From positions 1 through 33,269 of the forward strand of contig CAINHV010000438.1 in NCBI GenBank assembly GCA_903848965.1: a stretch of DNA of 33,269 nt, given 5' to 3'. The notes beneath the pieces were generated by a model, which was not told where the DNA came from, did no database searches, and saw nothing but the letters and a program-made list of their open reading frames with translations. This stretch comes from an uncultured Opitutia bacterium. GTDB lineage: Bacteria; Verrucomicrobiota; Verrucomicrobiia; Opitutales; Opitutaceae. Below are positions 19,559 through 28,430 of the stretch, in pieces; within the stretch, counting starts at the first letter, position 1, and every line of letters starts with the position of its first letter. Position numbers and translations under genes: made by a program.

Positions 19559-20839
19559 TCAATTGAGTTTGATGCGGTCGGTGGCGTCCCACTGGGAGCT
19601 GTCGGAAAGGATCACGCGGTCGCCCGGCTTGAGGCCGTCGACGACCTCGATGGTGTTGACCGAGCTGACGCCGAGTTTCACCTGGGTGCGGAGGGCATAG
19701 GCGCCATCGGCGTCGAGCTTGAAGATCCCGACCTGGCTGCGCTCCTGGCCGAACGCGGGGCGGCCGACGTAGATGACGTTGGCCAGCCGCTCGAGCTCGA
19801 TGGTGCCGTCGACGGAAAGATCGGGGCGCGCGCCGCGGGGAAGTTCGCCGGGAAGGAAGACGTCGACGGTGACGGTGCCGTTCTGGACGGACGGATCGAC
19901 GCGGGCGACCTTGCCCTCGACGACGCCGTTGCGGGTGTCGATGACGGCGAGCTGGCCGATCTGGATGTCCTTGGCCTGGGTTTCGGCGACGCGAATCTCG
20001 GCCTTGAGCCGCGCGGGATCGGCGACGCGCGCGAGGTTGCTGCCGGGCTGGACCTGGGCGCCGACCTCGACGGGAAGAAGTTGGAGGACGCCGTTCATGC
20101 CGGCGCGCACCGCGAGGGCGTCGAGTTCGTCGCGTCGCAGCCTGGCCTGGGCGCGGAGGCGATCGACCTCGGCTTGTTTGACGGCGAGCTGGGGCTCGGT
20201 GGTTTCCTGGGCGAAGGCGTAGCGCTTCTGCTCGATGGCATGCCGGGTCTGGGCCTGCTCGGCGGTGACCTTGGAGAGGCGACGTTCCAAATCGGATACA
20301 AGTCCTTCCTTGAAGAGCTGCTCGTTCACCTCGGCCCGAAGCTTCGTCTGCTCGTATTCGGCGCGGGCGCTGGCGGCGACGGACTCGGCCTGGAGCACGC
20401 CGCTCTGGAGGGTGACGCGCAGGTTGAGCAACTCGGCCTCGGCGGCCTTTTGCTGCGAGTCGGCATTGGCCGCGGCCTGCTCGACGTCTGGATTGGCGAG
20501 ATGGAGGATGATGCTGTCCGGCGTGACGAGGGCGCCGGGGCGCAGAATGATCTTGTCGACGCGGCCGGGCGTGCGGGCGGCGATCCAGCGAATTTCCTCG
20601 GGCACCAGGGTGCCGAGGCCGCGCACCTGGCGAACCATCTGGCCCTGCTTGACCGTGTCGATCCACACCGTGTTGAGCTCAACGGTGGGGGCGGCGGGTT
20701 TGAGCCGGGACAGGGCAACGGTGACGCCGATGAGCGCGCAGCCGGCGAGCGCGCCGTAAACGATGCGCTTCTGGCGGCGGGCCTTCGATTGATCGGGACG
20801 CTGAATATCCATGAGCGGGCGGACCTTTGCACCGTTCAT
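19559..20839 (-). CDS. MacA/HlyD-like periplasmic adaptor
   Basis: The 426-residue protein has an N-terminal membrane anchor (about 29-46, VYGALAGCALIGVTVALSRL). A lipoyl/barrel-sandwich half-motif follows (GTLVPEEIRWIAARTPGRVDKIILRPGA). A long alpha-helical hairpin spans about residues 118-245, rich in A, E, Q and R. The second lipoyl half is AVRAGMNGVLQLLPVEVGAQVQPGSNLARVAD, followed by beta-barrel and membrane-proximal domains. This is the membrane-fusion protein that links an inner-membrane exporter to TolC. It is first in the exporter operon, with a sigma54 promoter candidate about 44 bases upstream. An in-frame ATG at 20812 (MDIQRPDQS) is a possible shorter start. No ribosome binding site decides between them. 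Confidence 0.9.
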   Translation of the reverse strand: MNGAKVRPLMDIQRPDQSKARRQKRIVYGALAGCALIGVTVALSRLKPAAPTVELNTVWIDTVKQGQMVRQVRGLGTLVPEEIRWIAARTPGRVDKIILRPGALVTPDSIILHLANPDVEQAAANADSQQKAAEAELLNLRVTLQSGVLQAESVAASARAEYEQTKLRAEVNEQLFKEGLVSDLERRLSKVTAEQAQTRHAIEQKRYAFAQETTEPQLAVKQAEVDRLRAQARLRRDELDALAVRAGMNGVLQLLPVEVGAQVQPGSNLARVADPARLKAEIRVAETQAKDIQIGQLAVIDTRNGVVEGKVARVDPSVQNGTVTVDVFLPGELPRGARPDLSVDGTIELERLANVIYVGRPAFGQERSQVGIFKLDADGAYALRTQVKLGVSSVNTIEVVDGLKPGDRVILSDSSQWDATDRIKLN

Positions 20840-20882
20840 GCCCGGGAGGGCAACGATGTCCTAACTAATTGTTCATAAAAGG

Positions 20883-20896
20883 GCAAAAATTTTGCC
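20883..20896 (-). promoter_or_regulatory. Candidate sigma54 (-24/-12) promoter of the exporter operon
   Basis: The minus strand reads GGCAAAATTTTTGC, with GG and GC separated by 10 bases, CA after GG and TTGC at -12. The predicted start near 20871 gives a leader of about 32 bases to the adaptor ATG at 20839. The same bases form a near-perfect palindrome (GGCAAAA-T-TTTTGCC), so an operator is the alternative reading. Confidence 0.5.
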
Positions 20897-20941
20897 TCGG
20901 CCTCGGGCTTCCCGGGCGGGAGCCGCTGCTGGGACGGTGAA

Positions 20942-20957
20942 ATCCCACTATTGGGAT
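20942..20957. promoter_or_regulatory. Candidate activator site ATCCCACTATTGGGAT
   Basis: Inverted repeat with 6-bp arms and 4-base centre, about 80 bases upstream of the predicted sigma54 start of the exporter operon. It shares TCCCA-N5-GGGA with 12845-12858 upstream of the tolC-like gene. It could bind the NtrC-type regulator. Confidence 0.4.
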
Positions 20958-21100
20958 GGATGGGGGGAAGCGGCGAACCCGCGGCGGGACGGGGTCTAGG
21001 GACAAAGTCAGTTGATGAGCCTGAAGCTAGGAAGCCAGGAGGTCGGAGGAAGCGGTGTTTTCTCTGTAGCCGCGAGCGCCCGCGGGTGGAGGGCAGATCG

Positions 21101-21169
21101 TTCAACTCGCGTGCGCTCGTTGCTACCGGAGGAACGGTCCAGATGTCACGCGAAGGCGCGAAGATAAGG
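21101..21169. repeat. TCACGCGAAGGCGCGAAG repeat, copy 1
   Basis: About 69 bases (TTCAACTCGCGTGCGCTCGT ... GTCACGCGAAGGCGCGAAG, then ATAAGG) recur in inverted form at 30284-30358. The CTCGTTGCTACCGGAG and CCAGATGTCACGCGAAG blocks are kept. The 828-bp gap 20840-21667 contains this and other repeats but no credible gene. Confidence 0.65.
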
Positions 21170-21204
21170 CACAGCGAAACCTAACCTGTCCCTTTTGCGG
21201 ACAT

Positions 21205-21279
21205 TGGAACAGGAAGGCCGGGAAGTTCGGAAAGGACTGGCTTGCCTAGCTTCCCGATCTTCCCGGCCTTTCTGTTCAA
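21205..21279. repeat. Long imperfect hairpin AACAGGAAGGCCGGGAAGTT
   Basis: Left arm 21206-21235 and right arm 21250-21279 can pair over about 30 bp with few mismatches (AGGCCGGGAAG at the core). A single arm of the same family is at 6840-6867. Further along, 21493-21516 holds an inverted relative of the ACACAGAGG repeat at 6880-6909. Confidence 0.65.
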
Positions 21280-21536
21280 TCCGGCTTGGCCCCCTTTGGT
21301 TGCGGCCAATCTCAGTGACGGACCCGCGGCAGACGGGATGGCTGGATGTGCAGGGTGGAGTGGGGTCCCTGCTCTCTCGGGTAGGGCTACGCCGAAGTGA
21401 ACTCGATCCAGAGTTTGGAGCCTGAAGCCATGAAGCCAGGAAACAATCCGCTCCGGCATAGCACCGCATCCCGGCCACTTTGCGCCCTCTCTTAACCTCT
21501 GTGACCTCTGCGTTCCCGCTCCCGGTCGCCGCACAC

Positions 21537-21572
21537 GCCAGGCCGCCACTCGCTCACGCTCGCAGCCACCGA
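21537..21572. repeat. Dispersed repeat CCACTCGCTCACGCTCGCAG, copy 3
   Basis: Identical to 9928-9960 over GCCAGGCCGCCACTCGCTCA and the following CGCTCGCAGCCAC. It lies about 95 bases after the histidine-kinase stop. The DNA between 21573 and 21667 shows nothing further. Confidence 0.75.
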
Positions 21573-21667
21573 ATATCGAACTCGGGGCCTGCGCCCCAGC
21601 GGGGGATTGCCCGGATGGCTTCGCGCTTTCTCGGCTTCGCGAGAGCAAGTCTGTGAATGGCGAATTT

Positions 21668-23011
21668 CTACCCCGGAAGCCGCAGCGTGGCGATGCAGCC
21701 GGTGGCGGCGGTGCGGTTGGTCAGCGTCAGCGAGCCGCCGTGATTCTCGGCGATCTGGCGGCAGAGCACGAGGCCGACGCCGGTGCCCTCGGCCTTCGTC
21801 GTGAAGAAAGGGACGAATAAATTCGTGGCCTGGGCGATGCCGGGACCGTCGTCCTCAATCAGGATTTCAACGGCGCCCGACGCGCGCCGCCACGCCACGC
21901 GCACGCCGGCATCGGGCCGGCCGACGGTGCGCTGTTCGAGCGCCGCTTCGACGGCGTTCTTGATCAGGTTGATCAACACCTGCTCGAGCTGGGCGGTGTC
22001 GCAGGGGAGCGTGAGGTCCGGGCCGTCGGGCGCCGCAACGGCGAGCCGGGTTTCCAGCGCGACGACCCGCTGGATCAGTGGACGCAGGGCGCACGGCGCG
22101 AGCGTGGGTTGGGGCAGGCGCGCGAGCCGGGCATAGGCCTGCATGAAGCGGGCGAGGCTTTCGGCGCGGGCGCCGATGATGTCCAGTCCGCCCCGCATGT
22201 CGTCTTCCCAATCGGCCGGCCGGCGGGGCGACTTCAGGAGATCGCTCAGACTGCCGGCGATCGATTTGATCGGGGCAAGCGAGTTGTTCAGCTCGTGTCC
22301 GAGCACCCGCACGATGCGCTGCCAGGCGAGCAGTTCCTCCTCGCGGAGGGTCCGGCTCAGGTCGGCGATCACGACGAGTTTGTGCGGCCGCCCTCCCTCT
22401 CGGAATTCTGTCCGCCGCATGCCCCAGCGTCCGCTGCCACCGGGGAAGCTGAGCTCGAGGAGCCGCGCGGGCTCGCCCTCGAGACAGGGGGTGAGCCCAA
22501 TCTCGGCGGCGTCCCGGCCGAGGATGCGCTCGGCGGGTTGGCCGAGGAGCAGCTGGCCGGCCTGGTTGGCGAGCCGGAGCTTGCGTTCGCCGTCGAAGGC
22601 AAAAATCGCGATATTGATCTCCTCCATCACAGTGCGGAGGAGCGCGGTGGCCTCGAGCGCGCTGAGCCGCTGATCCTGGAGGGTGCGGCTGAGGGTGTTG
22701 ATCTCGGTCAGGATTTCGCCGAGCGGTTCGTCGCGCCGGGCGCCGCGGGCGCGGATGGCAAAGTCGCCCTCGCGCAGCGCGGAGAGCAGGTTGGCCATCG
22801 TCTGCAGCGGGCGGACGACGTGATTCTGGAGGGCGAACGCGAAGCCCAGCCAGCATCCGACTGTCACCAGCGTGAGCGTCCATTGCTCCTTCGGCTCCAT
22901 GCCGCCGCGCCACACATAGTACTGCGTCACGGCGATCGCGGGCAGTCCGGCCAGCAGCACGTACAGCAGCACGAGCTGCTCATGGGTTAGGCGGCGGGCG
23001 GCCTTGGGCAT
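21668..23011 (-). CDS. NtrY-like sensor histidine kinase
   Basis: The 447-residue inner-membrane kinase has two N-terminal membrane helices (about 12-32 and 44-62), a HAMP-like linker (VVRPLQTMANLLSALREGDF) and a PAS-like domain (about 122-215). The H-box is VLGHELNNSLAPIKSIAGSL with phospho-acceptor H239. The ATPase has an N-box (LINLIKNAVEA), G1 (EDDGPGI), F-box (LFVPFFTTK) and G2 (GTGVGLVLCRQIAENHGG). The short periplasmic loop suggests that it senses membrane or cytoplasmic signals. It follows its response regulator by 94 bases, so the pair is one operon. An open frame begins at 23083, but the start at 23011 (MPKAARRLTHEQ) leaves the normal short N-terminus. The pair precedes the exporter operon on the same strand. 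Confidence 0.9.
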   Translation of the reverse strand: MPKAARRLTHEQLVLLYVLLAGLPAIAVTQYYVWRGGMEPKEQWTLTLVTVGCWLGFAFALQNHVVRPLQTMANLLSALREGDFAIRARGARRDEPLGEILTEINTLSRTLQDQRLSALEATALLRTVMEEINIAIFAFDGERKLRLANQAGQLLLGQPAERILGRDAAEIGLTPCLEGEPARLLELSFPGGSGRWGMRRTEFREGGRPHKLVVIADLSRTLREEELLAWQRIVRVLGHELNNSLAPIKSIAGSLSDLLKSPRRPADWEDDMRGGLDIIGARAESLARFMQAYARLARLPQPTLAPCALRPLIQRVVALETRLAVAAPDGPDLTLPCDTAQLEQVLINLIKNAVEAALEQRTVGRPDAGVRVAWRRASGAVEILIEDDGPGIAQATNLFVPFFTTKAEGTGVGLVLCRQIAENHGGSLTLTNRTAATGCIATLRLPG

Positions 23012-23105
23012 GGTGGGGGCGGGGAATGACCGGGCGCGTCGCGATTTTACCCAAGTGTTCGCAGCCGTTTCGGTCGCGTCCAAAGGCGGACGATCCGCGC
23101 CGCGA

Positions 23106-24473
23106 TCACAGCCCGTATTTCTCGAGCCGCCGGTAAAAGGCGCTGCGGCTGAGTCCGAGCTCCTCGGCGGCCTGGCGGGCGTTGCCGTCGCAGCGGGCCA
23201 GCGTCTTCTTGATCAGGAATGCCTCGACCTCCTCGATGCTCATCTCCTCGAGGCGGGGCGCGGTTTGGGAGGAATTCAGTCCGAGATCAGGCGCGCGAAT
23301 CACGCGGTCTCGGGCCATGAGGACGGCGCGTTCGACGGCGTGATCGAGTTCCCGCACGTTGCCCGGCCATGGGTAGTCGCGCATGGCCTGGAGCGCGCTG
23401 TCGTCGAACCCGGTGATCGCCTTGCGATACCGTTCCACGTGCTGCTTGAGGAAGTGCTGGCCGAGCAAATCGATGTCCTCGCGCCGCTCGCGCAACGGGG
23501 GCAGGTGCAGTTGGATGGTGTTGAGGCGGAACAGTAGATCCTGGCGAAAACGGCCGGCCGACACCTCGGTCTGGAGATCGGCGTTGGTGGCGGAGACCAG
23601 GCGAACATTGGCGTGGTAGGTGCGCGACGAGCCGACGCGCTCGAACTCGCCGGTCTCGATCGTGCGCAGGATCTTGGCCTGCTGGCTCATCGGGATGTTG
23701 CCGATCTCGTCGAGGAAGAGCGTGCCGGTGTCGGCGAGTTCGAACCGGCCGGCGCGGTCCGCCTTGGCATCGGTGAACGCGCCGCGGACGTGGCCGAAGA
23801 GTTCGCTCTCGAACACGCCCTCGGGCAGCCCGCCCATGTTGACCGAGATGAACGGCTTTCCGGCGCGGCTGGAAACCGCGTGCAGCGCTTGGGCGACCAG
23901 GCCCTTGCCGGTGCCGTTCTCGCCGGTGATGAGAACGTTGGCGTCCGACGGGCCGACCCGCGCGATAATCTCGAGAATCGGCTGCATGGCCGCGGACTGC
24001 GCGATCAGATTCGGCCCGCCTTTGCCGCCGCCGCGGAGCAATTGGTTCTCGGCCTCGAGCCGGCGATAGGCACGGACGGCGAAACCGAGATCGACCTGAT
24101 TCCGGATAATCGCGAGCAGCCGCGCGTTCTCCCACGGTTTGGTGACAAAATCACGCGCGCCCCGCCTCATGGCTTCGACGGCCACGTCGACACTCGCCCA
24201 GGCCGTCATCACGACCACCGGGAGAGTCGGATCGATCGCCTGCAGTTTCTGGAGCAGCTCCAAGCCCTCCTGCCCACTGGTGGTGTCGCGGGCGTAGTTC
24301 AGATCCATCAGGACCATCGCATAATCGTTGGCCTCGACGGCCTTGATGACGGCGGCGGGGGACTTGGCCGCCTCGGTCGCGTAACCTTCCGACTTGAGGA
24401 GGAGTCGCAGCGCCTCGATGACGTCCGGCTGATCATCGGCCACAAGGATCCGGTGGGCGGTGGGATTGGCCAT
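23106..24473 (-). CDS. NtrC-family sigma54-dependent response regulator
   Basis: The 455-residue activator has three domains. The receiver (about 8-120) has the acidic pair D13/D14, phospho-acceptor D57 in VLMDLNY and K112. The AAA+ domain has Walker A GENGTGKG (184-191), the sigma54-contact loop GAFTDA (231-236) and Walker B TLFLDEIG (251-258). A Fis-type helix-turn-helix is at the C-terminus (NARQAAEELGLSRSAFYRRL). It would use ATP hydrolysis to open sigma54 promoters when phosphorylated by the kinase encoded 94 bases downstream. The loop has D in place of the second G of the canonical GAFTGA, a variant seen in several active members. Two sigma54 promoter candidates in this window (12722-12736 and 20883-20896) are likely targets. 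The start at 24473 fits the receiver N-terminus. Confidence 0.93.
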   Translation of the reverse strand: MANPTAHRILVADDQPDVIEALRLLLKSEGYATEAAKSPAAVIKAVEANDYAMVLMDLNYARDTTSGQEGLELLQKLQAIDPTLPVVVMTAWASVDVAVEAMRRGARDFVTKPWENARLLAIIRNQVDLGFAVRAYRRLEAENQLLRGGGKGGPNLIAQSAAMQPILEIIARVGPSDANVLITGENGTGKGLVAQALHAVSSRAGKPFISVNMGGLPEGVFESELFGHVRGAFTDAKADRAGRFELADTGTLFLDEIGNIPMSQQAKILRTIETGEFERVGSSRTYHANVRLVSATNADLQTEVSAGRFRQDLLFRLNTIQLHLPPLRERREDIDLLGQHFLKQHVERYRKAITGFDDSALQAMRDYPWPGNVRELDHAVERAVLMARDRVIRAPDLGLNSSQTAPRLEEMSIEEVEAFLIKKTLARCDGNARQAAEELGLSRSAFYRRLEKYGL

Positions 24474-24654
24474 AAACCAGTGACAGGCACCACCGGGGGA
24501 GCTGTCAAGGAACGGGAAAATCGGGCGTCAGTTCGGCTGCAAGCCGCCGCTCGCCGGCGGGCCCCGGAGCGTTCCACCGACCGTTTATGGCCCGGCGACT
24601 GGCGCCCGGCCCCGTCAGCCGGAAGCATGTAATCAGGTAGTTGCCTTGGTTGGG

Positions 24655-24730
24655 GTAGCCCTGCCCGTGAGGGCAGGGAGTTCTTCGTTGCTCCGCTCTA
24701 GGATGTCCCGCCGCTCACGCGGCGGGCTAC
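24655..24730. repeat. REPIN-like doublet with GTGA/TCAC loops, copy 2
   Basis: GTAG-CCCTGCCC-GTGA-GGGCAGGG (24655-24678) faces CCCGCCGC-TCAC-GCGGCGGG-CTAC (24707-24730), both with perfect 8-bp stems. It is the reverse-complement relative of 15231-15308. It lies in the 519-bp gap upstream of the pilus-like genes. Positions 24474-24654 show no gene. Confidence 0.88.
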
Positions 24731-24889
24731 AAAGTTCGCCTCTTTGCGATTTCTACTGCATCGATCCCCCCTCAGCGTACTCGCTTGCCTGACACTAGGC
24801 CCGAACGGAGGATGAGGTATAGGGTCTAAATCAGTCGCTGCTAGGGTAAATAGCCCACATGTTGCAGCTCACGATCGAGGATTGATTAA

Positions 24890-24954
24890 GCGTAATTACG
24901 CATTTTGACTACGTATTAGTCCTCCTATGGTCCACTTGACCGGTTACTACGTAG
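24890..24954 (+). promoter_or_regulatory. Palindrome-rich, AT-richer upstream region of the pilus-like operon
   Basis: Within 65 bases are a perfect 12-bp palindrome GCGTAATTACGC (24890-24901), GACTACGTATTAGTC (24907-24921, 5-bp arms) and CTACGTAG (24947-24954). ACTACGTA occurs twice, at 24908 and 24946. TTGACT at 24905-24910 could be a -35 box, but no good -10 box is spaced from it. The stretch 24770-24990 is clearly lower in GC than the rest of the window. No known riboswitch was recognised. Confidence 0.45.
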
Positions 24955-24992
24955 GCTAAAATCTAGGGATAAAACCTTACCTCTAATTGCTG

Positions 24993-25469
24993 ATGTCGTG
25001 TTCGAAGGCCAAACGCAGTGCTGCTGGCTTCACCTTGGTTGAGGTGATGGTGGGCACGGCCGTGATGCTGCTCGCGCTCGTCGGGATGATTCAGGTCATC
25101 ATCTCAGGCACCGAAATGATGGATGTGGCCAGGAAGCAGACCATCGCGATGCAGATCATCCACGGCCAGATCGATAATCTCCGGCTCAGCGAATGGTCCA
25201 CAGTCAATGGATACCCCGCTTCCCGGACGGTCACGGTCAGCGCCGCCAGCCAGACGACCAATATTGGCTACGGTTTCGTCTTCGGCTCGAATCTTCCCGC
25301 CATTAGCACCGGCTTCACCTGCACGCGGACCATCTCGACGGTCCGGACCGACCTGAAACAGATCACGTTCACCGTCACCTGGCGCGGCAACACCGGCAGA
25401 ACGTACACCCGGACGGGATCGACCTATTTCGGCAACAACGGGCTTTATGTCACCTACCAGCGCACCTAG
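24993..25469 (+). CDS. PilV-like minor prepilin
   Basis: The 158-residue protein has a short basic leader ending in G12, then FTLVEVMVGTAVMLLALVGM. This is a class III (type IV) prepilin signal with the conserved Glu at mature position 5 and one membrane helix. PilD-type peptidase would cleave after G12. The C-terminal part (TSTVRTDLKQ-like, rich in T, S and G) resembles small pseudopilin beta-domains. It is the first gene of a run of seven with overlapping ends. An ATG at 24993 is chosen; TTG/CTG codons just upstream in frame are less likely. No Shine-Dalgarno sequence is visible. It could be a type IV pilus minor pilin or a type II secretion pseudopilin. Confidence 0.8.
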   Translation: MSCSKAKRSAAGFTLVEVMVGTAVMLLALVGMIQVIISGTEMMDVARKQTIAMQIIHGQIDNLRLSEWSTVNGYPASRTVTVSAASQTTNIGYGFVFGSNLPAISTGFTCTRTISTVRTDLKQITFTVTWRGNTGRTYTRTGSTYFGNNGLYVTYQRT

Positions 25470-26001
25470 TCGCGGCTGGCCGGGTCGCCGAAGGGGCTTC
25501 ACTCTCGTGGAATTGCTGGTGGCGACGAGCATCTCCGCCTTCGTCTTCGCGGGCATTCTGGCGGCGTATCTGTTTGTCGGGCGCAATCTCACCCGGTTGG
25601 TGAACTTCCAGCATCAGGAGGTCGAAAGCCGGCGGACGCTGCGCCAGATGACGGAGGATGTGGGCGCCGCGATTAACCTCACCACGGCGACGGCCACGCA
25701 GCTCGCTCTGACGAAGCAAGCTTCGGGCGGCACTACGACGGTCACCTATGCCTATTCCTCCGGGGACGGGACCTTGACGCGCACGGATGCGGCGGGCGCG
25801 CGGATCGTGCTCACGGGATTGACGGCCTTTACCATCACCTACTACAACGAGCGGGGTACGGCGGTGACCCAGAAGCAGAGCGTCAAATCGCTGGAATTTG
25901 CGTTTTCGTCGGCCTCGGGCACGGCCGGCAGTGGCACGAAGTCCAGTTATCAGACGGTTTCCCCCCGGGTCGTCGTGCGCAACAAGGCACTGCTGAAGTG
26001 A
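25447..26001 (+). CDS. PilW-like minor prepilin
   Basis: The 184-residue protein has a basic leader (GRRRG, cleavage after G17), then FTLVELLVATSISAFVFAGI, with Glu at mature position 5. This is a clear prepilin N-terminus. The body has QMTEDVGAAINLTTATAT and a threonine-rich beta region, resembling PilW/GspJ-type minor pseudopilins that cap or prime a pilus. Its start overlaps the end of the preceding gene by 23 bases, which indicates translational coupling. Only the general class can be assigned with confidence. Confidence 0.8.
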   Translation: MSPTSAPSRGWPGRRRGFTLVELLVATSISAFVFAGILAAYLFVGRNLTRLVNFQHQEVESRRTLRQMTEDVGAAINLTTATATQLALTKQASGGTTTVTYAYSSGDGTLTRTDAAGARIVLTGLTAFTITYYNERGTAVTQKQSVKSLEFAFSSASGTAGSGTKSSYQTVSPRVVVRNKALLK

Positions 26002-27293
26002 CGCCGTTCCCCTCCAGATTTTCTTCCCGACGCGGCTCCGTCATGCTGGCCGCGCTCTGCTTCGCGGCGGTCCTGACGCTCGCGCTCGGGAGTTATCTGA
26101 CGCTGTGTTATCGCACCTTGGAAATGAGCACGCGCTCCCTGCAGGGTACGCATGCCCTGGAGCTGGCAGAGACTGGACTGGAGGACGCGCTGTGGGCCCT
26201 GAACAATGACGATTGGTCAGCATGGTCGATCAATGGTACTACGGCGACGAGGAGCATCACGGGCTTTGCCTACGAGAGCGGAGCGGCCGGTTCCGTGGAG
26301 CTGGCGGTCACCAGTTACGATGGCACGGCCGGAACGCGGGTCGTGACTGTGACCGGCACGACCACGAGGCCCGATGGGCAGACGGTGAGCCGCACCCTGA
26401 CCTCCACGTCCGCCAAGGCGCCGCTGTTTGTGAATGCGATCGCCGCCACCTCCGGCCGCGTGCGGTTCAGGGCGGCCGGCACCGTCGACAGCTATGACTC
26501 GCGGCTGGGCACGTACGGATCTCAAACGCCGACCTATTCCGCCGTGGTGGCTTCGGTTTCGACTTCCACGAGTTCCGCGACGGTCCAACTGACCAACGCG
26601 CAGATCAAGGGCTACGTGGCCACCCTGAGCACGGGACCGTCGTACAGTTCCAGCGCGCGACTGATGGGCCCGACCACGCCGGTCGCGACGAAGATCGATG
26701 CCAATCAAATCAGCACCAGTCCCTATCAGCCGATTTTCGGGGAGTTGTCCCCCGCGGGGACGAGTATGCTGTTGCCGACGGGAACGGCCACCATCGGCAC
26801 GGCCGGGGCGGCGACATCGGAACTTTACCATACCAGCGGGATCTCCCTGAATGGTGGCCAGGTGCTGACGATCGACGGCCCGGTTGTAATCACCGTGACC
26901 GGCGATCTGACGATTTCCAATTCAGCCAGGATTCGGATCACGACCAATGGGTCGCTCGAAGTGCATCTCGTCGGCGACCTGGCCATCAACGGCAACGGCA
27001 TCCAGAACGACACCCTGCTGCCCAGGAAACTCGCCATCATCGGGACCGAGGACGAGAACGACACTCTGGGGATGGCCACCAACCAGCCCTTCTACGGCGT
27101 GATTTACACGCCGCTCGCCTCGATCACCATTGGCAACAGCCAGGCGATTTACGGCTCCATCGTGGCCAAGGCGGTGACCTTCAACGCATCGCCTGCTTTC
27201 CACTATGACGTCAGCCTGCGCGAGACCGAGTTCTCCGGCATCGACACCCCCTATGCGATCTCCGGCTGGCGCGAGTCGATCCATGGCAGCTGA
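25998..27293 (+). CDS. PilX/GspK-like pilus assembly protein with large C-terminal domain
   Basis: The 431-residue protein probably starts at a GTG that overlaps the preceding stop (GTGA). The leader ends RRG, then SVMLAALCFAAVLTLALGSY. This is a prepilin-like helix without Glu at mature position 5, as in GspK. After a helical spine (STRSLQGTHALELAETGLEDALWALNNDDW), residues 70-431 are rich in T, S and G and contain repeated beta-strand patterns (SISLNGGQVLTIDGPVVITV, TGDLTISNSARIRI). This resembles a right-handed beta-helix or the PilX C-terminal domain family. It would be secreted or surface exposed. Its length is well above that of typical PilX (about 200), so it may be the tip protein. 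The next ATG (26043) would remove half the leader. Confidence 0.65.
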   Translation: MTPFPSRFSSRRGSVMLAALCFAAVLTLALGSYLTLCYRTLEMSTRSLQGTHALELAETGLEDALWALNNDDWSAWSINGTTATRSITGFAYESGAAGSVELAVTSYDGTAGTRVVTVTGTTTRPDGQTVSRTLTSTSAKAPLFVNAIAATSGRVRFRAAGTVDSYDSRLGTYGSQTPTYSAVVASVSTSTSSATVQLTNAQIKGYVATLSTGPSYSSSARLMGPTTPVATKIDANQISTSPYQPIFGELSPAGTSMLLPTGTATIGTAGAATSELYHTSGISLNGGQVLTIDGPVVITVTGDLTISNSARIRITTNGSLEVHLVGDLAINGNGIQNDTLLPRKLAIIGTEDENDTLGMATNQPFYGVIYTPLASITIGNSQAIYGSIVAKAVTFNASPAFHYDVSLRETEFSGIDTPYAISGWRESIHGS

Positions 27294-27371
27294 ACGCAGC
27301 TCGGTGGCCCGTTTTTATGCTCGCGCGTGCGGCGGGTTGACGCCGTCGTCAGCAGGCCGCGCCTGAATGTC

Positions 27372-28430
27372 ATGTCTGCTTTTTCACTCCTAGCCAGAAA
27401 CCAGCGCACGGGAGTGCTGCTGAACGGCACGGACCACGCCCTGCAGCTCGCGCGCCTGAACCGGCTGGATCAGAAGCCGGTGATGCTGGACTCGTTCACG
27501 GAGCTGGCCGCGGGTGACGAGGAAGGTCTTCTCCGCTGGCTGCGCGCGACCTTCCTGGACAAGGGGCAGGGTTACCTGCCGGCCTACTGCGGTTTTCATC
27601 CGCCGGATCGCGTCCTGTTGCGGGAAACGATCAACACGCGTCGGATGACGGAGCCGAACTACCTGGCGGCGCTGCTCGCCGAGCAGGCGAAGCTCACCTC
27701 GGTCAGTGACTGGCAGGTGGCGGTCCTGCATCCGCTGGACGGTGAACTCTTCACGGCGGCAACGCCCTCGCGGCCCGGGTTGTTGCTGGGCTTCCCGCTC
27801 AGCAGCGTGCGCGATCTGCAGCAGCGCCTGCGGAAGGCCGGCATGCGCCCCCGGCGGCTCGAAGTGGGCAGCGTGGCGCTGCTCGGCGCCCTGTCCCGTT
27901 ACCTGCGCGAAACCGCCTACCCGCATGCCACCGTCGTGTGCGAGATCGGCCAGACCCAGACGCGCATCTACTTCGTGGCCCGCGACGGCGTGCACACGCC
28001 GGCCACGCTGCCGCACGGGCTGCTTTCGATTCACGAGGCGGCGATGAAGGAACTCGGCGTGCCCGACATCGCGGCAGCGCGGCAGCAGCTCGCGGATCCC
28101 ACGGCCGAGCTGCGCGCGCACAGCCGCCGCCTCGTTCGCATGCTGACGCGCCACCTGAAACCGGCGGTGGACTATTTCGAAATGCAGACGGGCCAGCCGA
28201 TCGGGGCCCTGTTTTGCGCCCACCTTCCCACCAAGCTGGCTTGGCTCGAGGAGGCGCTGTGTGCCGCGATCGACTTGGAATTTCTCGTCCCGGATTTCGC
28301 CACGTGGCTGCCCCTTGCCGGCCTCGAGCTGGCCCCCAACACGCCGCCGCTCCCGCGGGCCTGGTTTCAAGCCCTGAGCCTTGTGTCCGAACTGGCCCCG
28401 CTGGCCACCGCCAATGAAGCGAAATCGTGA
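27372..28430 (+). CDS. PilM-like actin-fold protein
   Basis: The 352-residue protein lacks a signal peptide and is likely cytoplasmic. VVCEIGQTQTRIYFV (about 192-206) looks like a phosphate-1/2 strand-turn of actin/FtsA-fold proteins such as PilM and GspL. The N-terminal half contains a strand (GVLLNGTDHALQLARL) of the same fold. PilM binds the cytoplasmic tail of PilN and links the alignment complex to the motor. The PilN-like gene follows with a 17-base overlap, which supports the assignment. An ATG upstream at 27327 would add 15 unlikely residues. Sequence similarity to PilM is weak by eye, so the call rests on gene order as well as fold hints. Confidence 0.6.
   Translation: MSAFSLLARNQRTGVLLNGTDHALQLARLNRLDQKPVMLDSFTELAAGDEEGLLRWLRATFLDKGQGYLPAYCGFHPPDRVLLRETINTRRMTEPNYLAALLAEQAKLTSVSDWQVAVLHPLDGELFTAATPSRPGLLLGFPLSSVRDLQQRLRKAGMRPRRLEVGSVALLGALSRYLRETAYPHATVVCEIGQTQTRIYFVARDGVHTPATLPHGLLSIHEAAMKELGVPDIAAARQQLADPTAELRAHSRRLVRMLTRHLKPAVDYFEMQTGQPIGALFCAHLPTKLAWLEEALCAAIDLEFLVPDFATWLPLAGLELAPNTPPLPRAWFQALSLVSELAPLATANEAKS

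Noticed and set aside
24770-24990. A riboswitch, such as a cyclic di-GMP type, before the pilus-like genes
   Set aside because: No GEMM core was recognised. The palindromes fit protein-binding sites better.
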